DNA of 64,000 bases from NCBI GenBank assembly GCA_023443745.1, contig JAEZTB010000058.1:62001-126000 (forward strand), given 5' to 3'. Both the position numbers and the translations under genes were made by a program. How positions within the stretch are numbered: the stretch's first letter is position 1; each line of letters begins with the position of its first letter. The stretch is from Bacillota bacterium (GTDB lineage: Bacteria; Bacillota; Clostridia; DSM-8532). A model generated the notes under the pieces. The model worked only from the letters and a program-made list of their open reading frames with translations, searched no databases and was not told the origin of the DNA. Shown piece by piece: positions 26,281 to 34,762 of the stretch.

Positions 26281-26970
26281 ATGAGATTTCATCTTGAAAA
26301 AAGCTTACAGAAATTAAAGGAAGATATCGGACGATTAGGCGGCATGGTAGAAGAAGCCGTTGACAAAACCCTTATTGCGCTGAGAGAAATGAATGTCGAA
26401 CTGGCCAGGGAGATCATATCCCAGGATGATGAGATCGACAATGTTGAGAACAAGATAGAGAAGCAATGCTTAAGCCTGTTTGCACTTCAGCAGCCATTGG
26501 CAAAGGATCTTCGCATGATTGGATCCACCCTTAAGATGATCACCGATTTGGAAAGGATCGCCGATCAGGCGGCTGACATCTCTGAGTTGACCATAAGGCT
26601 TGCTGAAAAACCGGTCAAAATCAATCCTGAAATCTATCAAATGGCCGAGAAGGCCAGAAGTATGGTAGCCCGCAGCATCGATGCATATATTAATCAGGAT
26701 GTCGAGACGGCAACTAAAGTGTGCAATGAAGATGATGAGGTTGACAATATGTTCAATGACCTTGTCATGGATATTGCCACCCAGATCAAGTCAGGATCAC
26801 ACTCAGTAGAGCAGCTTATTGACATCATGTTCATCGTAAAATACTTGGAACGAATCGCCGACCACGCAACCAATATCAGTGAATGGGTCGTCTATATCGA
26901 AACAGGAAATCACCAGCACTTGCAGCATCCTGAAATGCATGCAAAATTTGATTCGGAGGAACAGGAATAG
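26281..26970 (+). CDS. phoU: Phosphate-specific transport accessory regulator
   Basis: A 229-residue all-helical protein made of two PhoU three-helix bundles, each with the metal-binding ExxxD-type helix (DDEIDNVENKIE near residue 43 and DDEVDNMFNDL near 146). PhoU links the Pst transporter to the sensor kinase and keeps the Pho response off when phosphate is ample. The ATG at 26281 (MRFHLEK, the common family start) has AAAGGA upstream; an in-frame ATG at 26263 is possible. It is fifth in the operon. Confidence 0.94.
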   Translation: MRFHLEKSLQKLKEDIGRLGGMVEEAVDKTLIALREMNVELAREIISQDDEIDNVENKIEKQCLSLFALQQPLAKDLRMIGSTLKMITDLERIADQAADISELTIRLAEKPVKINPEIYQMAEKARSMVARSIDAYINQDVETATKVCNEDDEVDNMFNDLVMDIATQIKSGSHSVEQLIDIMFIVKYLERIADHATNISEWVVYIETGNHQHLQHPEMHAKFDSEEQE

Positions 26971-26979
26971 GAGGCTGCC

Positions 26980-27675
26980 ATGTCTGTCAAACGGACAATA
27001 TACCTTGTAGAGGATGAGAGCCATATACAAGAGCTTATCAAATATAATCTGGAGGCCAGCGGTTATGGAATCAGCGCTTATTTGAGCGGTGAGGAAATGT
27101 TCCAGCATTGTGAGTCCATTCTTCCGGACATGTTTATTCTGGATGTCATGCTTCCGGGAATGGACGGCTATGCTATCTTGAGAAAAATCAGGCAGGACTC
27201 AAAATTAAAGAATCTGCCTGTCATTATGTTGACAGCCAGGAGTGAAGAATTTGACAGAGTTTTGGGTCTTGAGCTCGGTGCAGACGACTACATAACGAAG
27301 CCTTTCTCAATCAGAGAGCTGACGGCCAGGGTTAAAGCCTTGTTCAGACGTTCCGAAATACCGATGGAGAGTGTTTCTGAAACTCTTTCGGCCGGGGTAA
27401 TCACCATGGATCTCGAACGCCATGTGGTTTATAAGGGTGATCAAAAGCTTGACCTGACCTTAAAAGAATTTGAGCTGCTTAAGATACTGATTCAGAACCG
27501 CGGCAGGGTCTTATCGCGTGATACACTCTTGGAAAAGGTATGGGGATTTGACTACTTTGGTGAGACCAGGACTGTGGATGTGCATATACGATATCTGAGA
27601 CAAAAAATAGAACAGGATGACAGCAAGCCTGAATACATTGAGACTGTAAGAGGAGTGGGATACAGGTTTATTTAA
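26980..27675 (+). CDS. PhoB/PhoP-type phosphate response regulator
   Basis: A 231-residue OmpR-family response regulator. The receiver has the acidic pair near residues 11-12, phosphoacceptor Asp55 (ILDVMLPG) and Lys in TKPFS near 107. The C-terminal winged helix ends with TVDVHIRYLRQKIE and RGVGYRFI. Its place directly after pstSCAB-phoU, and the Pho box in front of that operon, make it the Pho regulator that should bind those repeats. AGGAGGCTGCC precedes the ATG. The likely cognate kinase lies about 4 kb downstream, not next to it. Confidence 0.93.
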   Translation: MSVKRTIYLVEDESHIQELIKYNLEASGYGISAYLSGEEMFQHCESILPDMFILDVMLPGMDGYAILRKIRQDSKLKNLPVIMLTARSEEFDRVLGLELGADDYITKPFSIRELTARVKALFRRSEIPMESVSETLSAGVITMDLERHVVYKGDQKLDLTLKEFELLKILIQNRGRVLSRDTLLEKVWGFDYFGETRTVDVHIRYLRQKIEQDDSKPEYIETVRGVGYRFI

Positions 27676-27798
27676 CCATAAGCTCGCGTGAACATTGCAT
27701 TTGTGTTACACTAGATACGAGGCTATACAAAAAATTTGAGGAAGAGGATATAATTTAATGTAAGGCCAGAAATTCTGTACTTTAAAGGAGCTTAAGAG

Positions 27799-28674
27799 GT
27801 GCCTGGTACCATTGGTGATATCGTAAGTTATGTCATGAATTTTTTAGGGCTTAATGGACCCTTGGATATTCTCAGGATGCTGGTTGAACTATCCGTGGTT
27901 TCCTATGTCGTTTACAAAGGTATTCAGCTGGTTCGCGAGACACGAGCTATTCAGCTTGTTAAGGGTATTATCTTTATTCTTATTTTTTCAAAACTCTCTC
28001 AAATGTTGGGGCTTAAAACCATTGCCTATCTCCTTCAAGGTACTTTGCAAATCTTTGGATTTGGTCTAATCGTGCTGTTTCAGCCGGAGCTTAGAAGAGC
28101 CCTTGAAAAACTCGGAAGCAGCGGCTTTCAAGATATCATGGTGCGTAAAAACGATGAAGATAGAGTTCAAACCATTGCAGCCATTGAGGCCATCGTTCAG
28201 GCTTGCACCAAGTTCTCACAAGACTATATAGGCGCCCTTATTATCATTGAAAGAGGAACCAAGATTGGTGATATAGTCAATACCGGCACCCGGATGGATG
28301 CTGTTCTGTCCAGCGAATTATTGGGCAATATTTTTACACCCAAAACCCCATTGCATGATGGTGCTGTCATTATTCGCTCAAATACCATCAAAGCTGCGGC
28401 CTGTTACCTTCCCTTAACCCAGAATGCGGGCTTGAGCCGTGAGTTGGGTACGCGACATCGGGCGGCCCTGGGTATTACTGAGGTGTCCGACGCCATCGCT
28501 GTCGTTGTCTCCGAGGAATCTGGAAAGATTTCCTATGCCCACAGCGGCGGTCTGACAAGGAACCTTACTCCCGATATATTAAGAAAAGCCCTGACCAAAT
28601 TCTTGTTGGAAAGCGAAACCGACCGAAAGCTTTTTACTTTCAGAAAGGTGAAGCAGGATGAACAAGCTGATTAA
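27799..28674 (+). CDS. cdaA: Diadenylate cyclase, c-di-AMP synthase
   Basis: A 291-residue membrane enzyme joining two ATP into cyclic di-AMP. Three hydrophobic segments fill the first ~95 residues, then comes the DAC domain with the catalytic DGA motif near residue 187 (LHDGAVIIR) and RHR near residue 217 (TRHRAALG). The GTG start at 27799 is set by AAAGGAGCTTAAGAG. Cyclic di-AMP controls potassium and osmolyte balance and wall homeostasis. It overlaps cdaR by 17 bp. A putative receiver, DarA, is encoded at 56229-56558. Confidence 0.95.
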   Translation: MPGTIGDIVSYVMNFLGLNGPLDILRMLVELSVVSYVVYKGIQLVRETRAIQLVKGIIFILIFSKLSQMLGLKTIAYLLQGTLQIFGFGLIVLFQPELRRALEKLGSSGFQDIMVRKNDEDRVQTIAAIEAIVQACTKFSQDYIGALIIIERGTKIGDIVNTGTRMDAVLSSELLGNIFTPKTPLHDGAVIIRSNTIKAAACYLPLTQNAGLSRELGTRHRAALGITEVSDAIAVVVSEESGKISYAHSGGLTRNLTPDILRKALTKFLLESETDRKLFTFRKVKQDEQAD

Positions 28675-29914
28675 CAATTTATTTGAGAAGGATATGGTCA
28701 TTAAGGTCGTTTCTGTTCTCACGGCTATATTAATATGGTTCCTAGTCTTAGACACCGATAACCCTTTTGAGGAGAGAACCCTGGCGATCCCCTTGACCAG
28801 TAATATTGAGGTGCTTCAGGCAAGAAACCTCCAAATTGTCGGGACTCAGCTTCCCACGAGCATTGATATTAAGATAAAAGGCCGTCGGCAAAAAATAATG
28901 AGTGTTACCGCCAATGATTTTAAGGTAAGCATTGATTTATCCGGTATTACTGAACCAGGTATGCAACGTATTAGTATTGATGCTCCTAAATATCTTGGCG
29001 ACCAGGATGTTTTGATTTCCGGTACTAATCCTCCTTCTGTGAACCTAAACATAGAGCGCAGAATAGGCAAGCCCTTCCCAGTGAGCGTGGAATTTCAGGG
29101 CAAGCTTCCCGCGGGTTATGAGCTCATTAATGTGAAGGCCAATGATGTTGTTCTTGAGGAAAAGGAAAGCAGTATTTCAAAGGTCAACAAGGTTGTTGCC
29201 CGAGTTAATTATTCCGAAATAAAGGATAATAAAGAAATAGTCACAACTGCGGTTGTGTTAAATTCAGAGGGGCAGGCCCTGCGTCAATTCGAGGGTACCG
29301 TTCCGGTTATTGTGACCTTTGATCTGGCCAAGCGTATTCCTGTCACTGTTGCCACCAAGGGAGAACCTGCAACGGATATGTATTTGAAGGAGATTCGCTA
29401 CTCTCAGGATTACGTGCGTGTTTTAGGGGCCATGAATATCCTGGACACTATTACAAAGTTTACGGCTGAAACCATTGATATTGCCGGACAAACGGCAAGC
29501 TTTTCAACGCCCCTTGTTATTTCCGCTCCAAAGGGTGCCACCCTTTACAAGGAAGACGCGGATAATCTTACGGCAGAAGTCGTATTGGAGCGTCTTGTAA
29601 CACGAAGTATTAATATGCCTACGAACTTGATTTCAATATATGAGAGTGACCTATCAGGAAACAAGGTGTACAGAGTTCTGGAGGAATTCATACCCATAAC
29701 CATCAAAGGAAGACCGGAAGAAGTAAATGCCGTGAAAACGACTGATATAAAATTGTCCATTCAGGTTAACGGCTTTGAAATAGGTGAACATGAGGTTCCA
29801 CTTAAGGTACAGCTTCCCGGCAATATAAGCCTGGTAGGAGAATACATCGTAAAGTTGATTATCGAGGAAGCCCCTAAAGAGACCACCCCAACCCCTGTAA
29901 CAAACAATCCATAG
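28658..29914 (+). CDS. cdaR: CdaA regulator, YbbR-repeat protein
   Basis: A 418-residue protein with one N-terminal membrane helix (about 12-30) followed by repeated YbbR-like beta domains outside the membrane, each of about 80 residues, and a Thr/Pro-rich tail. CdaR binds CdaA and modulates c-di-AMP synthesis. The start overlaps cdaA, so translation is coupled. In most Firmicutes glmM follows; here a flavoprotein gene follows instead, behind two short palindromes and a tandem repeat. Confidence 0.92.
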   Translation: MNKLINNLFEKDMVIKVVSVLTAILIWFLVLDTDNPFEERTLAIPLTSNIEVLQARNLQIVGTQLPTSIDIKIKGRRQKIMSVTANDFKVSIDLSGITEPGMQRISIDAPKYLGDQDVLISGTNPPSVNLNIERRIGKPFPVSVEFQGKLPAGYELINVKANDVVLEEKESSISKVNKVVARVNYSEIKDNKEIVTTAVVLNSEGQALRQFEGTVPVIVTFDLAKRIPVTVATKGEPATDMYLKEIRYSQDYVRVLGAMNILDTITKFTAETIDIAGQTASFSTPLVISAPKGATLYKEDADNLTAEVVLERLVTRSINMPTNLISIYESDLSGNKVYRVLEEFIPITIKGRPEEVNAVKTTDIKLSIQVNGFEIGEHEVPLKVQLPGNISLVGEYIVKLIIEEAPKETTPTPVTNNP

Positions 29915-29950
29915 AGTGCGCTGTGCGCACAACAGAGGTGCGGAACGCAC

Positions 29951-29986
29951 AACATGACTAGACCCGTTAACATGACTAGACCCGTA
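29951..29986 (+). repeat. Tandem 18-bp repeat in the leader of the flavoprotein gene
   Basis: Two adjacent 18-bp units starting AACATGACTAGACCCGT, differing only in the last base. Each carries an ATG in frame with the next gene. Two small palindromes of GTGCG type lie just before (about 29917-29950). Confidence 0.85.
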
Positions 29987-30001
29987 AATAGGAAGAATGC
30001 T

Positions 30002-31576
30002 ATGCAATATATCTTGAGAAGACTATCGGTGCCCTTGACTGAGTTGACCCGTGAAAACGAACTGAGTCTTTTAAAACATTTGTCTGCAAGGAAAATGGGT
30101 ATTTCTGAAGGAGATATCCAGGAATTCGGCATTTTGAAGGAATCCCTTGATGCCCGGAAAAAGAATAACTTGCAAGCAGTTTATTCTGTTTTGGTCTCAT
30201 GCAGCGGCAGGGTGAAAAGCGATAAGGATATTGTGGCTTTTCTTCCTTCGGAGACAATTCCCCTTCAAAAAAGAGAGCCCTCAACTCGCCCTGTTATTGT
30301 CGGAGCAGGCCCTTGCGGCCTTTTTTGTGCATATGAACTCATTGAAAGAGGCTTTTCACCTATTATTCTGGAACGCGGTGAAGAGGTGGACAAGCGCTTT
30401 CTGAGTGTCCAAAGCTTTTGGAGCAAAGGCATCCTGAACCCCGAATCCAATGTACAGTTTGGAGAAGGGGGTGCAGGAACCTTTTCAGATGGCAAGCTTA
30501 CCACACGAATCAACGACCCTCGCTGCACCAAGGTGCTTGAGGTCTTTCATACCCATGGTGCTCCCAACGAAATCCTGTATAGCCATAAGCCCCATGTGGG
30601 AACAGATGTGCTTCGGCAAGTCATAAAGTCCATGCGGGAAAAGCTCCGGGAAAGAGGGGCCCAATTTCTTTTTTCTACGCGTATGGAATCTCTTCTGATA
30701 AAAAATGGTACCGTTCAAGGTGTCAGGCTTTCGGATGGTACCGAAATTCTTACGTCCGCCGTTATTTTGGCCATTGGACATAGCTCCAGAGACACTTTTC
30801 AAAAGCTCTATGAGCAGGGGATTGAAATGACGCAAAAGCCTTTTTCGGTAGGCGTTCGCATTGAGCACCTTCAGGAATGGATTAATGAAGCCCAGTATGG
30901 AAAAATGAAGCATTATAAGCTGGGAACGGCAGATTATGAACTCTATGAGCATATGGAGGACAGAACCGCCTACAGTTTTTGCATGTGCCCCGGTGGTGTT
31001 GTTGTGGCGGCTGCCTCAGAAGAAAAAACTGTGGTAACCAATGGCATGAGTTATCATGCCCGAAATGGGGTCAATGCCAACAGTGCCTTCGTTGTTTCCG
31101 TCACCCCCAGGGATTTTGAAAGCACGCACCCATTGTCCGGAATAGATTTTCAAAGAAGACTTGAGCGGGCTTGCTATCAAAAAACAGGCGGATACAGGGC
31201 ACCTGTTCAGAAATTATCCGATTTTTTAAATGACAAGCCCAGTATGGCGCTGGGTCAGGTCAAACCCAGTTATACGGGGGAGACTGTCTGCACCTCAATT
31301 TCGGATATCCTGCCTGATTTTGTGGTCAATGGCATCAAGAGGGCAGCTCCGCTGTTTGACAGAAAGCTCAAGGGTTTTATGCATCCGGATGCCCTGCTGA
31401 CGGCAGTTGAAACACGGACGTCATCTCCAGTCCGGATACTAAGAAATGAGCTTTTTCAATCGACCTCCATAAAAGGACTTTTTCCTGCCGGAGAGGGAGC
31501 CGGATATGCCGGAGGCATAGTCAGTGCGGCAGTTGACGGCATAAGGGTAGCTGAGCAGGTTTCTATGGATTTCTAG
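30002..31576 (+). CDS. FAD/NAD(P)-dependent oxidoreductase (COG2509 type)
   Basis: A 524-residue flavoprotein of the uncharacterised FAD-dependent dehydrogenase group. After an N-terminal ~95-residue domain comes the dinucleotide-binding GAGPCG near residue 101, with ILERGEEVDKR after it and a conserved FGEGGAGTFSDGKL block near residue 155. A C-terminal PAGEGAGYAGGI near residue 500 completes the FAD site. Its substrate is unknown. The ATG at 30002 follows AGGAAG; upstream in-frame ATGs lie inside the tandem repeat. It ends 13 bp before the kinase gene. Confidence 0.88.
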   Translation: MQYILRRLSVPLTELTRENELSLLKHLSARKMGISEGDIQEFGILKESLDARKKNNLQAVYSVLVSCSGRVKSDKDIVAFLPSETIPLQKREPSTRPVIVGAGPCGLFCAYELIERGFSPIILERGEEVDKRFLSVQSFWSKGILNPESNVQFGEGGAGTFSDGKLTTRINDPRCTKVLEVFHTHGAPNEILYSHKPHVGTDVLRQVIKSMREKLRERGAQFLFSTRMESLLIKNGTVQGVRLSDGTEILTSAVILAIGHSSRDTFQKLYEQGIEMTQKPFSVGVRIEHLQEWINEAQYGKMKHYKLGTADYELYEHMEDRTAYSFCMCPGGVVVAAASEEKTVVTNGMSYHARNGVNANSAFVVSVTPRDFESTHPLSGIDFQRRLERACYQKTGGYRAPVQKLSDFLNDKPSMALGQVKPSYTGETVCTSISDILPDFVVNGIKRAAPLFDRKLKGFMHPDALLTAVETRTSSPVRILRNELFQSTSIKGLFPAGEGAGYAGGIVSAAVDGIRVAEQVSMDF

Positions 31577-31589
31577 GAGGAAATGCAGC

Positions 31590-33383
31590 ATGAGATATCG
31601 TATTGTAGCCCTTTATCTGGTGCTGGCCGTCATGGTCTCTTCCATGGTGGCCTATATCATTTACCGCTATTCCTCTGAGATGTATATCCGGGAAACTGAA
31701 AACGGGCTTCAACATGAGGCCATCCTGATATCCCGTATTTTAAAAGAAATGGATCAAAAGGAGATTACCGATGTTTTTTTAAAGGAGCTTTCTGGGTTAG
31801 TGACCTCAAGAGATCTTGATGTTGAAGGCGTAAAGCCGGCAAGGCGCATTACACTCATTGAAAGAACCGGCAAAGTATTAGCCGACTCAAATGTAAGCTC
31901 TAAGACTATGGAAAATCACCTGGATCGCGTTGAAGTGCTGAAGGCCCTTGAGGGTGGAATCGGCATCAACATAAGAAGAAGCGAGACGACGGGAATCAAT
32001 CTGATCTACCTGGCTTTTTATTCTGTAGATCTGAATGCGATCATACGTATCTCAGCCTCGGTTGAACATATCAATAACATAAGAGACACCGTTTTGTTCT
32101 ATGCCATTATTGCCATTGGCGTGGCTATGGTGCTGTCTTCTCTCATCGCCTTGAAGCTTTCGGAGTATGTGGTAAGGCCGGTTGCCAGGCTTGTCAAGGA
32201 ATACGGAGGAGCCCAGGAAACGGCCATGAGCTCTACTCGCCGCAAGGATGAGGTGGGACAGCTTTCAAATACCTTAAGCAGCATGACCAGGCATATCGAG
32301 GATATCATTAAGGAGCTCAAGGAGCGGAATGCCCGGGTAGACACCATTATTAACAGCATGAACAATGGCCTCATCGCGGTTGAACGGTCCATGCACATAT
32401 TAATGATCAATCCCATTGCCAATAAGCTTTTTGGCGCTACCGATATGTCCGACTTCGTAGGAATGCCTTTGGTTCAGGTCATTCGCAACAGGCAAATAAA
32501 CGAGCTCTTAGCAAAAGCCATTACCAACAACAAGGTGTTAAGTGATGAGCTTCAGCTTTACAAAAATGGAAAGCGCATTCTGCAGGTCCATGTCTCTCCC
32601 ATCTATCCTACCGATAACAGGACGATGAATACAGGTGCGTTAGCTTTCATCAACGATATCACCCAGGTCAGAAAGCTGGAGGAAATGCGATCGGAGTTTG
32701 TCTCAAATGTCACCCATGAGCTGAAGACCCCCCTGACATCCATACAGGGCTTTGTGGAAACACTGAAAGAAGGTGCTGTCAACGACCCGTCGGTGGCGGA
32801 AAAGTTCCTGGATATTATTGATATTGAGGCCGATCGCTTAAGGAGTCTCATCAATGACATCCTTCAACTGTCGGAAATTGAAAGCATGAAACAGGACAAT
32901 GAGAAACAGCTCTTCGAACTTTGCCCGCTTGTTGAAGAGGTGGAATCCATGCTGGCTAATGCCGCATCGGATAAGAACGTAACCCTATATAATCAAACGC
33001 CTTCCCCTCTCATGCTTGAAGCCGACCGGCACCGTATGAAGCAGCTTTTGATAAATCTGGCGGATAACGCCATTAAGTATAACAAGCCGGGCGGACGGGT
33101 GACTGTCTGGGCTGAGAATGTGGGGCCTTCCCTAGAAATACATGTCAAGGACACGGGTATCGGTATTCCTTCCGATCATACGGACCGCATTTTTGAGAGG
33201 TTCTACAGAGTGGATAAAGGACGGTCAAGAGCCATGGGTGGCACCGGTCTGGGCCTTTCCATTGTCAAGCACATTGCCCAGCTCTATGGCGGATCGGTCC
33301 GAGTTGAAAGTGAGGAGGGCAAGGGCAGCGATTTTATTGTGACACTGCCTTATTCTGTTCCTCTATTAATGAATACTTTATAA
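31590..33383 (+). CDS. PhoR-type membrane sensor histidine kinase
   Basis: A 597-residue kinase. Two membrane helices (about 5-25 and 168-190) enclose an extracytoplasmic sensor of ~140 residues, followed by a HAMP linker, a PAS domain (about 245-355), the dimerisation box with phosphoacceptor His375 (NVTHELKTPLTS), and a GHKL ATPase with N box DNAIKYN and G boxes DTGIGIP and GGTGLGLS. This layout matches PhoR. AGGAGGAAATGCAGC precedes the ATG. It is the best partner for the PhoB-type regulator at 26980, but four genes' distance makes that an inference. Confidence 0.9.
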   Translation: MRYRIVALYLVLAVMVSSMVAYIIYRYSSEMYIRETENGLQHEAILISRILKEMDQKEITDVFLKELSGLVTSRDLDVEGVKPARRITLIERTGKVLADSNVSSKTMENHLDRVEVLKALEGGIGINIRRSETTGINLIYLAFYSVDLNAIIRISASVEHINNIRDTVLFYAIIAIGVAMVLSSLIALKLSEYVVRPVARLVKEYGGAQETAMSSTRRKDEVGQLSNTLSSMTRHIEDIIKELKERNARVDTIINSMNNGLIAVERSMHILMINPIANKLFGATDMSDFVGMPLVQVIRNRQINELLAKAITNNKVLSDELQLYKNGKRILQVHVSPIYPTDNRTMNTGALAFINDITQVRKLEEMRSEFVSNVTHELKTPLTSIQGFVETLKEGAVNDPSVAEKFLDIIDIEADRLRSLINDILQLSEIESMKQDNEKQLFELCPLVEEVESMLANAASDKNVTLYNQTPSPLMLEADRHRMKQLLINLADNAIKYNKPGGRVTVWAENVGPSLEIHVKDTGIGIPSDHTDRIFERFYRVDKGRSRAMGGTGLGLSIVKHIAQLYGGSVRVESEEGKGSDFIVTLPYSVPLLMNTL

Positions 33384-33442
33384 GTGCTCTGCTCTATGCT
33401 AGAATCAAGATAAAAACTTTGTAAAGCACGGAGGAATCTCCT

Positions 33443-34762
33443 ATGAAATACTTATTTAGAAATGCGTTAGTCGTGACAATGAACCAGGATATGGGGGTCT
33501 TGAAATCCTGGGATGTGCTTGTTGAAGATGACCGTATTCAAGCCATTGGTAACATAAGCCCGGAGCAAAAGAATAATGCCGTTATCATTGACGCAGCGGG
33601 CAAGCTTTTAATGCCTGGCCTTATTAATTGCCACTCCCATGCGCCCATGACGCTCCTTCGGAATTATGCCGATGATATGAATCTTCAAACCTGGCTGTTT
33701 GAGCATATCTTTCCTGCCGAGGATAAACTCACAGGCCCCGATATTTACTGGGGAACCCTTTTGGGAATTATGGAAATGCTTGCGACGGGAACCACATGCT
33801 TTATTGATATGTACTATTTCATGGATGATATGTGCAGGGCTGTGGAGCAGGCCGGTATACGGGCCCAGCTCTCCCGGGGCATAGCCTCCATGGATGAGGG
33901 GCCTGATTTTTCCGGCCTCAAGAGCCTTAATGAAAGCATTGAATTTTACCAATGCTGGAATGGCGCCGCTGACGGAAGAATAACGGGGGCATTTGCGCCC
34001 CATGCTCTTTATACCTGTTCACCCAGTGTCATAAAAGCTATTGGCAGCACGGCCCAAAAGTATGGCGCCCCCATTCATGTGCATGTTGATGAAACCCGAA
34101 CCGAGCATGTGGATTGCCTAAAGAATTTTGGAAAGACACCTACCAGGCACTTTTATGATTTAGGCCTGTTTGATCAAAAAACAGTTGCGGCTCATTGTAC
34201 ATGGGTCACCGAGGAAGATATGGCTCTTCTCAAGGAGAAGGGGGTATCCATGGTTCATAACCCAGCCAGTAACCTGAAACTGGCAAGCGGTATCGCTCCT
34301 GTCCCACAGGCCATGAGTCAGGGCTTGAATGTGGCATTGGGCACAGATGGGGCTTCCAGTAACAATAATTTAAATCTTTTTGAGGAAATTCAGCTTTCGG
34401 CATTCATCCATAAGGGAACAAGCCATAATCCTCTCTTGGTAAGTGCGGCGGAAGCCTTGCAAATGGCCACCGTAAATGGGGCTAAAGCACTTGACAGAGA
34501 TGATTTGGGAATTGTCAGAGAAGGAAATAAAGCAGATCTTATTTTGATAGATCTGGATAAGCCTCATTTTATGCCCCTTCACAATCCCATTTCAGCTTTG
34601 GCCTATTCGGCTTCAGGCTCGGATGTCTGTCTCACCATGGTGGACGGCCGTATTCTTTATGAGAAGGGTGAATATAAAACCATCGACAAGGAAAAGGTTG
34701 GGCACCATATCAAGAAGATATATGACCGTGTTTTTAAGTCCCCTCAGGCGCTTTGGGCGTAA
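33443..34762 (+). CDS. Amidohydrolase, methylthioadenosine/S-adenosylhomocysteine deaminase type
   Basis: A 439-residue amidohydrolase of the TRZ/ATZ group. The metal-binding HSHAPMTLLR lies near residue 63, followed by the DDMNLQTWLFEHIFPAE block typical of MtaD enzymes, then HVHVDET near 210, AAHCTWVTEED near 248 and GTDGASSNNNL near 297 with the catalytic Asp. Such enzymes deaminate 5'-methylthioadenosine, SAH or adenosine to the inosine form. AGGAGGAATCTCCT-like sequence precedes the ATG. Its end overlaps the convergent rqcH gene by 29 bp. Confidence 0.9.
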   Translation: MKYLFRNALVVTMNQDMGVLKSWDVLVEDDRIQAIGNISPEQKNNAVIIDAAGKLLMPGLINCHSHAPMTLLRNYADDMNLQTWLFEHIFPAEDKLTGPDIYWGTLLGIMEMLATGTTCFIDMYYFMDDMCRAVEQAGIRAQLSRGIASMDEGPDFSGLKSLNESIEFYQCWNGAADGRITGAFAPHALYTCSPSVIKAIGSTAQKYGAPIHVHVDETRTEHVDCLKNFGKTPTRHFYDLGLFDQKTVAAHCTWVTEEDMALLKEKGVSMVHNPASNLKLASGIAPVPQAMSQGLNVALGTDGASSNNNLNLFEEIQLSAFIHKGTSHNPLLVSAAEALQMATVNGAKALDRDDLGIVREGNKADLILIDLDKPHFMPLHNPISALAYSASGSDVCLTMVDGRILYEKGEYKTIDKEKVGHHIKKIYDRVFKSPQALWA

